A DNA stretch of 64,000 bases from Erythrobasidium yunnanense. Taxonomy: Eukaryota > Basidiomycota > Cystobasidiomycetes > Erythrobasidiales > Erythrobasidiaceae. The DNA is taken from NCBI GenBank assembly GCA_001600175.1, contig BCJC01000003.1, positions 868,001-932,000 on the forward strand, written 5' to 3'. Below the pieces are notes generated by a model that made no database searches, was not told where the DNA came from, and saw only the letters and a list, made by a program, of their open reading frames with translations. Of this stretch, positions 24,508 through 33,634 are shown in pieces; position 1 is the first letter of the stretch; the number at the start of each line of letters is the position of its first letter. The position numbers were made by a program, and so were the translations under genes.

Positions 24508-26723
24508 TTAGAGCTCGTCAGACACAAGCTGATCATGCAGTGGACTGAAACTTTGGCGGTCTCGAGCAGCCTTCTTCGCCTTTGCCCACCTCGGGTCCTC
24601 TACGTCGAAGAAGCCAGAAGCAGTATCCTTTTGTCCTTGTCTGTCTTTCGTACTCCGTTGACCTTGACTGTATCTAGAAGAAGCACCTTGCACACTGCTG
24701 GCTGTACTTCGATACAGCGCGTTCGAGCTTGGATTCCTGCTGATATTGGCAGAAGAAGCATATCCAATGCCCAGACCTGGCGAATTGAGTGGCGCGCGAT
24801 GCCGAAGCATAGCTTCCTTGTATATATCCCTGAATTGCTCGCTTGATTGAGAGTCGCTGAGCTCAGGTGGTGCGGAAGTCGTACTAGCTTCCGCAGAAGA
24901 AGACGCCATCGAACTCCGCCGCCTATCCCGCAAAAGAGCGTGCGAGGGCGGAGGATCATTCTCGAATGAAGAGGTGAATGCTTCGATCTTGATGTTTTCA
25001 GGCGTCTTTGGATCGACATTGGCATTTGAGCTTTTATGCTGCTGTTGCGGCGATATATGCGTCTTGATACTGACTACCTCCGACTCTTCTGCCTCTTCAT
25101 CGTCCTCCTCATCCTCGTCGTCTACTGCAGAGCCCATATCTGGCGAGCTCGCAGACCTCTGTTCGCCAAACGTATCTTCCTCTTCCGAAGTCTGCTGCTT
25201 CTTGCTGACACTCTCCGCAGTTGACGAAGAAGAGGCATTTCCGCCGATAGAAGGTAATTTGATAGTCTTGACTTTCGGCCATACAAGGTTGTTGTTCACC
25301 CAAGCTCGTATTCGGCCGACGATGAGCTGTTCGACTTTCGGGATGTCTTGAAGCTTAGCTCGTGAGCCTATCAAAGAGGTCGAAGCGAGTTCGAGGATAA
25401 AGTCGGGATAGAGCGATAAAGACATTGTCGCTGTCGGAGAGGAGGAGGTTATGCTGGAAGATGAGGTGAAGTTTGGCGGTGGTATCTCGACTATGAGCTA
25501 GATATGATTCAACATCAGCTACAGCTATTCGGCGAGAGTCTCGCTAAATCAGCTTACTGTAGCGGACAAGCGAACGAGCGCCAAGGCCAGACTGACAGGC
25601 AGGATCGCAAACTTCGGTTTCGGAAAGTTGATGAGGACTTTCGTTTCTATGCCAAGAGAAAGGTGGTCTGTATAATCCAAGTCGATTTCGATGCGCTGGC
25701 AAGCGGGTCAGCAGAGTTCGTAAGAGGTTTGGGAGCAAGTAGAGGGCACGGACCACTTTCCCGCTTTCGTTACTTGGTCGCACTCTTGCACCGGAGAATA
25801 CAGGGTACTCTTGCCCGAAGTCGAACTCGGTAACATTGCTGTAGGTCGATACTGATGTCAGATCAAAGCGGCGGCAGAGCTTGCATAGCATGAGAGGCGT
25901 ACATATAATCCTGCAGCAAGTCGCAAATCAGTTAATAGTCCAACTCCTACGTTAATGCAAGTGCCCGCTTACCAGCGTGACAATAGCCTCATCCGTCTCC
26001 CTATCGCCTCTCGCCTGATTGAGCGCATCTTCTACATATCCCTTCGCACCTCTTCCCTCCCTTCCACCACTCGCGACAATCATACTGCGATAAGCTACTG
26101 AAGCCTGCGCAACGAGCACGTTGATCCAATCTGTACTTTCGGACGTATGTGTCGAGAGGTCGTAATTTAGCTTCTCGAGTATCAGGGCATCGGATTGTGG
26201 AATAGTTGCGGCGGCGCTGAAGAGCGCTTTGCGGGAAGAAGAGGATGTCCGTCGTTGGCGCTTTGACGTTGCGTTTCGCAGGCGCTGGCGTTCCATTCAG
26301 ATAGTAGCATATTGGTCAGAGGAATTTGGCAAAGTTGAGGTCGCTGCTCACCTTCTTCTTGCGCTTGCCAGCTTCGCGCATTGCGATCTTTGGGTCTTCA
26401 AACACGACATATCGGAGGAAGATGACAGCAACGAATATCCTGGGTCACCATCATCAGACATTTATCTCATACATCTTGCGAGAGAATCAGGCGCACAAGC
26501 TGGCTTGACCACATAAGAAACCGGCAGAGAAAGTAAGGGTCCGGTATCTTGAGAAGGGGAAATACACTGGGACAAAGGAGATGATGGGCGCAGATGTCGT
26601 TGATGGAGATGCGACTGCTACTGCTGTAGTGGATGTAGAAGCGGCAGAATCCGCGGTCATAGCGGTCATGAAGGCATTGCTGGAGAATTGTCGCAAAGGC
26701 AAGCGTAGCAACAAGACTGCCAT
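24508..26723 (-). CDS. MMM1: Mmm1-like ERMES subunit (maintenance of mitochondrial morphology)
   Basis: Mmm1 anchors the ER-mitochondria encounter structure in the ER membrane and transfers lipids through its SMP domain together with Mdm12. Exons 26723-26497, 26439-26352, 26284-25973, 25910-25903, 25838-25754, 25695-25558 and 25497-24508 give 615 aa. A single membrane helix follows the short lumenal N-terminus (GFLCGQASLIFVAVIFLRYV, residues about 69-88). The SMP domain (about 150-368) shows NVTEFDFGQEYPVFSGARV, DLDYTDHLSLGIETKVLINF and GSRAKLQDIPKVEQLIVGRI. The 8-nt exon 25910-25903 is needed to keep frame through the conserved VTE strand. The acidic, Ser-rich C-terminal tail of about 245 aa is unusual for a family of typically 300-450 aa. 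The start could also be an internal Met at residue 19. Confidence 0.92.
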
Positions 26724-26922
26724 CAAGACAGGAAGTAGAGGGAAAGCAGCTCGTAAAGAGCTAGGTTTTGTCTAGATTGCGCAGAACATAGAACTACTGG
26801 AGTAAGGACAAGATGCGCCAACGCTAGAGCCTCGTCTTCCCGTTGACGAGATCTAGCGACATGCGCTGTATAGTAGTCTGATCCTTCCTTTGCAGTATCC
26901 TATATCCTGCTATCTAGAGCGC

Positions 26923-27761
26923 TTACGCGTCCTGTGCGAACTGGAAAGCGACGTTCTTGCCGGTAAGCTTGTTGTAGACGGACTGAAGGAAACTAAGGTC
27001 AGCTTCGGCTCCTTCGAAGGTAGTCGACAAGCGGCACGCACAGAGAAAGAGTCGAGCTTGTATTCCATCGAGGTAGCATCCTTGGGGTCGAGGAAAACCT
27101 TGATGGTCTTGTTTCCATCGGTGCCTTGTCTGACTCTCTTTCCTGTAATCTCGGTGGGATACACGAGGTCTTCTAGGATCTTCTCGTGGACTTCCTTCAG
27201 TGTGCGCGATCTAGGGCGAGGCTGCTTTGCACGGGTGTTGCGACCAGGCTTGCGGACCATTCTGCGCTGGGCGATGAAGACGACATGGCGGTCGCTGAAC
27301 TTCTTCTCCAATTCGCGGGTGAGTCTGTAGTTCCAGATAAGAAAGTCTGAGCATTTAACAGACTGCTGGCTAGAAGGTGTCGACCAACCGTCCTTGAATC
27401 TTGTGGAAAGCCTTCAATTGAGGGACGGGGACGAAGCTGCGAAGGCAGATTGTATATCAGTATGGTGTATATCGTATCTCTCGCTTCCAGGCCCTACATG
27501 ACAATAGCTTTGCGGCCTCCCTTGACCTCGATTTCTTGAGCAGAGCTGATCTGAAGGGGAGCGAGCTCGGTTCTGCGTAACACACATCCATCGTATCAAT
27601 ATCATTCGTATTCCTTCATCTCTTGCGCATAATTATGCCCACTTGAGGTCGGCGACGGATGCCTGGAGGTCGATGAGAGCCTGTCCAATGGACGCCTCGA
27701 GCTCGTCGGCGGGCACACGCGGTGCGTTGGCAGAACGCTGAATCTTCGAAGTAGCAGACAT
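26923..27761 (-). CDS. RPS7: Small ribosomal subunit protein eS7
   Basis: eS7 is a cytosolic 40S subunit protein. Exons 27761-27643, 27572-27498, 27436-27389, 27324-27042 and 26982-26923 give 194 aa, the usual family length. It reads [20 protein letters not shown] at the N-terminus, [16 protein letters not shown], then [40 protein letters not shown], and ends with [18 protein letters not shown], all matching eS7. Four introns of 52-70 nt interrupt it. The start ATG is the only one that leads into the family N-terminus. The tandem SR-arm family begins 180 bp upstream of its start codon (its most downstream member ends at 27943). Confidence 0.96.
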
Positions 27762-27942
27762 GGTGAGATGGAATAATCAAGCAAGGACTTGTAGCGCGAG
27801 GAATTTCCTGTCCCTCTCCTCTCTCCTTCTCCTATTTTGGGGGAAGAAAAATGCAAGTCGAATCCAATCGGGGAAAAATGAAAGACGGAAAAGCAAAGGT
27901 GGACCCTCAAAAGCAAGGCATGACTAGTTTCAGAGCTCACAT

Positions 27943-28530
27943 CTACCTCCTTCTGCTTCTCTCGTCTCTCGCATTCCTCTTTTCCCCTTCCCTGTCCCGC
28001 CTGGGCCTTGCAATGTGATGCATCCAGCTGTCCTTGAACTGCAGTCTAGTCGGCATACGCATTCCTGACGTACCACCGTGTTCTAGCACCCAAAACTTGC
28101 AGATGAAGATCGCATGTTCTGCTCGAAAAGAGCCCTCTCTATTTCGATTGTACCGCAGGAGGGCTTTCGAAACCTCGGCGTTGACGAAGCTTGCGACTGG
28201 ATGCTCTCTTGCAATGACCCACCCTTCCTTCAAGACCTTCATCATAGGCTCAAGCGCGTACCAGTCCCGCCGGATCAGAGTCGCGGGTGCGGCTAGTCGC
28301 AAAATGCCAACTCCGCCACTCCTAGTCTTCACCGAAGCATGCTGCTCTCGCGAGTCGTAGGACAAGGCTGCGTCCGCCATTACGTACTCAGTATCGCTGT
28401 CCTACCAGGCACCCGGCATCTGACCTTCTGCGAAGCCATATGGTTCTTCTGCCAATCGTCCGCTGCTATGTCGTCTTTGACTCCCTTCATCCTCTCCGTG
28501 CCTACTTCGGCCAGAGTGCCGCTTCGTCAT
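27943..28530 (-). CDS. Member A of tandem SR-arm family (unknown function)
   Basis: I do not recognise this family. Exons 28530-28425 and 28367-27943 (57-nt intron, donor GTCAGA, acceptor CGCAG) give 176 aa. Exon 1 encodes a basic Ser/Arg/His arm (MTKRHSGRSRHGEDEGSQRR). Exon 2 encodes the core shared with the three genes upstream: EPMMKVLKEGW, then EHPVASFVNAEVSKAL, then FICKFWVLEHGG and MPTRLQFK, and ends with an Arg-rich tail. It is the only member for which an intron was found, and also the shortest and most downstream copy. There is no signal peptide or membrane helix. The arms suggest nuclear or RNA association, but that is inference from composition only. The open frame at 27943-28380 with its own ATG is an alternative start that would drop the SR arm. 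Confidence 0.7.
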
Positions 28531-28881
28531 CTGCACCCAGCAAGAGAGCCTATTCGAGCCGCGCAACGCAGCAGTCAGCACTAAGCACCTGTGATGTGGC
28601 AGACCCAGCAGCTGTCTACAGCGAACCGTCGAGCACTTCAATTTCCGCTCAACCTGTCCTACCTGTTAACATTTCGCACCGCCTGCCGAGCAACTGGCAA
28701 GGATGAAAGACTTCTACCGTTTGCTGAGATATGTCTGGAACGATGCAAGTCTCGGTACTACAGACAACATGCAAAGCGTGCTTGAGCTCTGAGAACCGCC
28801 GTACTACACCAATAGTCCCGGACAGTCTTTCGCAGCATGCTTTGTTTTTGCCTCTTCGAGCTTTGCGATCCTGGTATTTTC

Positions 28882-29412
28882 CTACACAAAGTAGCACTTT
28901 GTTAACTGGACCTTGCACGGAATGCGTTGGCTGCTTCCTCCAAGATTCTCCCAATCTATCACTCGAAACTCGCAGAACATATGGGCGCGCTTCGACCGCC
29001 AGGAATTGTAGGGATTGCGATTAATCCATTCTACGGCCACTTGAATGTGATCCTGCAGGACCTGGGCGATTGGATGCTCTTGGGGAATCGCCCATAGATT
29101 GCTTAGCGGCAAGACCTTCGAGAATGGTTCGGCGACGTATAGGTCCTTTTCAAGCCAAAGTTTGCAAAGTGCAGCTACGACCAGCTTGTGCTGTCGAGAC
29201 TTCGCCCTCGCTTGTCCCTGCTGGCGATGGCCTCTCCTCATGCCATCGGACGTTCTGGAGTCTTTGGGACTATCGTCATCGGTGCTCGTTCTGGATCGAG
29301 ATCGACTCTTGGCACGGTGGTTCGCCCATCGTCCCGATCGGGGTGGTCCTTGAGCTCGTCTGCTGCTGCTGCTGCTACTGCTGCTGCTGCTGCTGCTGCC
29401 AGACTCGGGCAT
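28882..29412 (-). CDS. Member B of tandem SR-arm family (unknown function)
   Basis: A single-exon gene of 176 aa. It starts at ATG 29412, since the frame upstream lacks an ATG. The N-terminal arm is a run of 12 serines encoded by AGC repeats, followed by an RS-like stretch (HRAKSRSRSRTSTDDDSP). The core is KVLPLSNLWAIPQEHP, then IQVAVEWINRNPYNSWRSKR, MFCEFRVIDWENLGG and IPCKVQLTK. It aligns with the cores of members A, C and D at the Trp, the Cys-Glu-Phe-x-Val strand and the closing Pro...Lys. It lacks the long C-terminal Arg/Ser tail and stops nine codons after the core, so it may be truncated. About 350 bp separate it from member A. Confidence 0.7.
   Translation of the reverse strand: MPESGSSSSSSSSSSSSRRAQGPPRSGRWANHRAKSRSRSRTSTDDDSPKDSRTSDGMRRGHRQQGQARAKSRQHKLVVAALCKLWLEKDLYVAEPFSKVLPLSNLWAIPQEHPIAQVLQDHIQVAVEWINRNPYNSWRSKRAHMFCEFRVIDWENLGGSSQRIPCKVQLTKCYFV
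29360..29399 (-). repeat. AGC trinucleotide repeat coding poly-serine
   Basis: On the plus strand this is a (CTG)n tract with one CTA interruption. On the minus strand it is the AGC run that encodes the 12-serine stretch at the N-terminus of member B. Such tracts vary in length by slippage. Confidence 0.85.
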
Positions 29413-29740
29413 GCTCCACTCCGTCACTGGTGCTAGCTAAGGAGGCAGGCTTTGTAGATCGGTAAGACAGCCAGCGCCGTGCGTGCAAGCTTGAGGAGAA
29501 AGCACGGAGGCAGAAAAGCAAATTTACCTCGCTCAAGGGTGCCTCTCGTCCAGACAAGATGCACCGCCGGCAAACTACTCGTTGCATAGTCAAGTCAGAG
29601 CTACCACTTCGCAGTCCGTGAATTTGCGGACACGGTATCTCTTTAGTGCATTGCAAGAAGCGCTCTGGGTGCCCGGTGGCAGTTATATCGCAACGGCAGA
29701 TCCTTTCATCTTCCGTGTCATACCTGCAGGGACCAGACCC

Positions 29741-30472
29741 TTAACGATAGCTGCTCCGAGCTCTTCTCGTCTCTTTCCCGCTTCTGCTTCTGCTTCTGCC
29801 ACTTCTAACCCTGTCTCTGTCTTCTCGGTCTCTGGTGCCACTCTCGCTTCTCCGTTTCTCGCGACTGTCCCTGGATGATCTGGCATCGAACTCACTGCGC
29901 TTGAATTGGAATGTAATGGGAATCTTCAAGTACGGATCTCTGGGATGCGGAACAAAGTCGAGTACCCAGAATTCGCACTTCAATCGAGCTCCCTCTTTCG
30001 GGAGTTCCTCTCTGTTACGATGGTGCCGTTCAATGGCCTTTGCGAACTCTTGTCGCATGGAAAAAGCGCTTTGGGGCTCTAGTGGGACTGCCCAGTCCCT
30101 GGTCAGCATCTTCAAGCGGGGCTCTTCTTCGTCGAGGCTGGGTTCAATCATGTCTTTTGCTGTTTTTGCGGACACGACAATGACCGGCACCGGCCCCTTT
30201 CGATATTGGAGATCGACGTCCTTCATGGAAATCTTGCTGTGCGAACGTGATCTGTTGGGTCGATCGTAGTCGTTTGAGGCGCTCTTGTGGCGTGCGCTTC
30301 GATCGTACGAAGACACCGATGAAGCCTCTGTCAAGGCGGAAGACCCGTCACTTCCCGAGGAAGAGTCGCTGCTGTGGTGGTCGTATCTACGGTTCTTGCT
30401 TCGACTTGACCTCGAAGACCGTCTGCTCCTGCCACTCCCGGATCTAGAGCGATCATCACGGCGACCGGGCAT
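29741..30472 (-). CDS. Member C of tandem SR-arm family (unknown function)
   Basis: A single exon of 243 aa starting at ATG 30472. The frame is open 61 codons further upstream to 30655, but that part looks non-coding. The N-terminal arm is strongly Ser/Arg/Asp-rich (RDDRSRSGSGRSRRSSRSSR). The core runs PVPVIVVSAKTA, EPRLKMLTRDWAVPLEP, EFAKAIERHHRNREELPKEG, LKCEFWVLDFVPHP and LKIPITFQFKR. The C-terminal arm is again RS/RD-rich and ends RSRSGKETRRARSSYR. Arms on both sides of a compact core resemble the composition of splicing-associated RS proteins, but no RRM or other RNA-binding fold is visible. It lies 293 bp from member D and 328 bp from member B, head to tail. Confidence 0.75.
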   Translation of the reverse strand: MPGRRDDRSRSGSGRSRRSSRSSRSKNRRYDHHSSDSSSGSDGSSALTEASSVSSYDRSARHKSASNDYDRPNRSRSHSKISMKDVDLQYRKGPVPVIVVSAKTAKDMIEPSLDEEEPRLKMLTRDWAVPLEPQSAFSMRQEFAKAIERHHRNREELPKEGARLKCEFWVLDFVPHPRDPYLKIPITFQFKRSEFDARSSRDSREKRRSESGTRDREDRDRVRSGRSRSRSGKETRRARSSYR

Positions 30473-30765
30473 ACTGCACGTTGGATTTACTCGGCTTGAC
30501 AGGAGGGGTAAACTTTGCTCCTGTTCAACCTGGGGTGTTTTGCGGTAAGTACGAAAGCGAAAGCTGTCAGTCCAAGGCAAGGCCTTATGCACAAAGTCAG
30601 CAGATGTGCTGGACTCGAAGCATAGCCTCGCTGTCTGACGTTTTCCGCATGTCATCCGAGCAGTATCGTCACAGTAAAGGAAGCGAATAGCTGTTACAGA
30701 GCGGCAGGTAGGTCAAGCTGAGAGAACGGCTCAATACCTTCATACGCTTCTTTGCAGATCGAACC

Positions 30766-31458
30766 TTAGTGATGGCTGCTGCGACTTCGTCTTAGAGGCT
30801 TTGCGCTTCTGCTTCTACCGCTTCCGTCACTGTCTCTCCCTCCTCTCCCTGTGGTACCATTTCTGCGCTCTCGACTTCTGTGCTCCCTACCTTTGGACCT
30901 TCTGTTGACCTCGCCCTTAAACCGGCAGATATGGGGCTCCTTTGTACCATCAGGATCTCTACCAGACCTGAGAACGTAAAATTCGCATTCGATACGCTCT
31001 CCGCGTCCGGGCAATCTACCGCAATCCCGATAAAGGCGTTCCACAGTTCGGTTAAATTCCTCAATCATCTTGACGTGGCAAGTGTAACCTGCTTCTGGTT
31101 CTCGCCAACCCTCGGTGTGTATTTTGAGCGGGGCGCGGAGGCTGAACTTATCAAATGTAGGAAACTCCAGTCTCGTTGGCATCTTCATTGATGCAACAAT
31201 CGTTGGCACCTTGCCGACGCTGTATAACGTTGTGTCCCTATCTCCTTGATGACCCCAGCCGATCCAGTCTGGCGATAATGGCGATGCCATGCCTAAGTCG
31301 GGGGAGACTGGCGATGCCCCAGTCGAGGCGGGGCCAGAAGAGCTGTCGCCAGTGGAAGACTCGCTTCCGTAGTCGGCTCGACCTGACCTCCTTGAAGTAG
31401 ACGACATTCTTCGGCCATCACGTCGAAAGCGAGCTTCGCTGCGGCTGCGACTTGGCAT
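30766..31458 (-). CDS. Member D of tandem SR-arm family (unknown function)
   Basis: A single exon of 230 aa starting at ATG 31458. It begins with MPSRSRSEARFRRDGRRMSS, followed by a Ser/Gly/Pro-rich linker. The core is GKVPTIVASMKMP, then RAPLKIHTEGWREPEAGYTC, IEEFNRTVERLYRDCG, IECEFYVLRSGRDPDG and EPHICRFKG. The C-terminus is an RS/RE-rich arm (KGREHRSRERRNGTTGRGGR). It is the first member in the direction of transcription. The short-chain dehydrogenase gene lies 354 bp upstream on the same strand. No functional call is made. Confidence 0.75.
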   Translation of the reverse strand: MPSRSRSEARFRRDGRRMSSTSRRSGRADYGSESSTGDSSSGPASTGASPVSPDLGMASPLSPDWIGWGHQGDRDTTLYSVGKVPTIVASMKMPTRLEFPTFDKFSLRAPLKIHTEGWREPEAGYTCHVKMIEEFNRTVERLYRDCGRLPGRGERIECEFYVLRSGRDPDGTKEPHICRFKGEVNRRSKGREHRSRERRNGTTGRGGRDSDGSGRSRSAKPLRRSRSSHH

Positions 31459-31812
31459 GCTTGCTGTTCGGTGTAAGCGCTGTTTATCCTTGGAGTCTCG
31501 CTTGGTTAGATTGGCAAACAGCGACTGACAAATATAGGCCAGCTTTTATCTGCCAAATGAACTGCCTTGTCATACCAAAAGCACAGTCGAAATGTTAGAC
31601 GACTAGTTTGAACGCAGCACCGTTGGCGTGAAAGTGGGGTACATTGTGTGCTCGACGCAAACTGATGCGAGCTTTTGCGCATTGTCAGCTGAGCTTGCAG
31701 GTCTTTGTCAACAGAACTGAGACAAAGAACGTAGTAAGCTTACAAGGGCTTCTCCGGTCAGGGGTAAATCACAGTTAGAGCATATAGGGTAATGGGTTGT
31801 CAGGAAGCAGAT
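31459..31812. other. Intergenic stretch upstream of member D
   Basis: This 354-bp gap holds the promoter of member D and the 3' UTR of the dehydrogenase gene. Nothing else is seen. Confidence 0.5.
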
Positions 31813-32914
31813 CTACAGACCCTGATCCTTCTCCATCTCTTCTGGGCTGAAAGACCAATCATCTTGTAGCTTCTTGTCAAGCGATTTCGCGATGGTCTCT
31901 GCGCTCCACCATTCTCCCCAGCTGGTCAAGAAGATCTGATCTGGGTTTTCTGGGAAGTCGTCTCTCGTGAAAGCGGCCAATAGTGATCGAGCGCCTAGAT
32001 CAGAACCTGATTAGCTGGACTAGCTACTCTGTACTGTGAAAGACTGGACGGACCTTCAGGAACCGACTTCGCATCCTTCATGCCTGACATATCTGGCTTG
32101 TTCTCCCAGTGCCGGCCAAGCCCAGTAGCTGGGATCATGCCAGGCGAGACCGCTACGACTGTTGCTGTGTCTTGGAACTGTCGTCTCCAGTAGTGTGCAT
32201 TAAGCAGCTGTACAAACTTTGTCCCGCCGTAAGTCTCATGGATGGGTGTGCCAGATTGCGCTTTGAGAGTTTGTGATAATTCGTCTGAAACTCGGATTAG
32301 CTTACGCTCTTAGAGTATCGCTATAAGCGACGTACTTGGATCCTTGACCAGATGTATCGCTCCGGAGGACACGACGACGATGCGAGATCGTGAAGAAGCC
32401 AGCTTCTCCCGCAGCAGGGTGACCAAGTAGTGTTGGGCTGAAAGCGGAAACATGAGCTATTGTCTCACTTATGCAATGGGAAGGATCGTACAGATGTGGC
32501 TCACGACGACCGCTTCACACCATTTCGACCCATGTGGCCCCGCTTCATTCGCAGGTTTGCACAGAGCAGCATTTAGGAAGAGGTAATCTAGCTTCTTGTC
32601 TCCCAAGCTCTGTAGTGCGCTCTTTGCGAACGTTCTAACAGTGCGCAGGTCAGATAGTTCCAGGGGCAGCAAGTTGACCGAGTGCTTCTGGGTATCATAA
32701 CCGAGAGAATCGTAGGCTTGTTGAGTTTGCTGGACATTGCGACATCCTAGTATGAATCTGTACGGCTCAGTCTGTGCCAGTAATTGCTTGATGGCTTCAA
32801 AGCCCTGAGAAGTCGGGCATGTCAAGATCTGTCATTTCAGCTTCAAGCGTTTCATCAGCTCACGAGGCCGGAGGAAGCGCCAGTTGCGACGACCGTTTTT
32901 GCGATGTTGGCCAT
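31813..32914 (-). CDS. Short-chain dehydrogenase/reductase
   Basis: A classical NAD(P)-dependent oxidoreductase of the SDR superfamily, of the protochlorophyllide-reductase/retinol-dehydrogenase-like kind. The substrate is unknown. Exons 32914-32864, 32804-32492, 32437-32336, 32284-32054 and 32006-31813 give 296 aa. Visible motifs are the cofactor loop TGASSGLGF (residues 11-19), LDYLFLNAA (the NNAG equivalent), RIVVVSSGAIHL (catalytic Ser strand), YGGTKFVQL (catalytic Tyr and Lys) and VSPGMIPATGLGR after it. No signal peptide is seen. The cofactor loop is split by an intron exactly after Gly-Leu. Its 5' end faces the 3' end of the MYB gene. Confidence 0.88.
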
Positions 32915-33634
32915 ACTTGCAGATTGGTAGGGGAACAAGAAGCAAGCAAGAAGCTGGAGCACATGGCGCTGATCAAGCAGGATATCGGGAATATGCAAAG
33001 CGCCGAGAGAGGGGAAATAGAAATAGAAAGGAAATTGTAAACTAGAACATAGAACAACAGTGTATCTCAACAGACTAGACTGGATAGCTGCTATCGGCGG
33101 GGATGCGTGTATCTGTACGGTGACTAGAGATCTGACCTGGAGCATGTTGCATTCACAGCTATATAGGGAAGAGCATTGCGCTGAAAGAGAGCATTCGTGA
33201 CGTTTCGTGTGTGTGCGGAGGGAAGAGAAGTAGAAAAGAATCGGAAGATAAGGGATCGTAAACTATCATAAGGAGACTAAAAAACTATAGGAATCGCAGA
33301 TTCTGGGGGTAGTGAGACTGAAATATGGGATGATTGAATGACAAGGAATATAGTAAGAAGAGAAGGGATATAGCAGTGGTATCTTGCTGGTATTGAGGAG
33401 AGTGTCACACACAAATGGTCGTATTTGTGCATGATGTTCGTTAAAAAGGGAAGGCAACTTCGTCTTCAGAAGCCAGGGTATATAATGCGAGAATGGCCAG
33501 AGAATATAGTGCCTCATCGGTAGAGGATAATGAGCGTCTGTTTTGGGTGGAACTCGGTTAGCTGGCTGAGACTTCGAGGTTGAACCGCTGTCTACTGAAG
33601 TTCAAGCTTACATCGAAATTGCCTTCAAGGACTT
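32915..33634. other. Intergenic stretch, AT-richer, no gene
   Basis: These 720 bp include the dehydrogenase promoter and the MYB 3' UTR. It is richer in A and T than its neighbours and opens one hydrophobic minus-strand frame (33266-33517) that I treat as chance. Confidence 0.45.

Noticed and set aside
29360-29399. The CTG repeat considered as a regulatory or mobile-element feature
   Set aside because: It is fully explained as an AGC serine run within the frame of member B.
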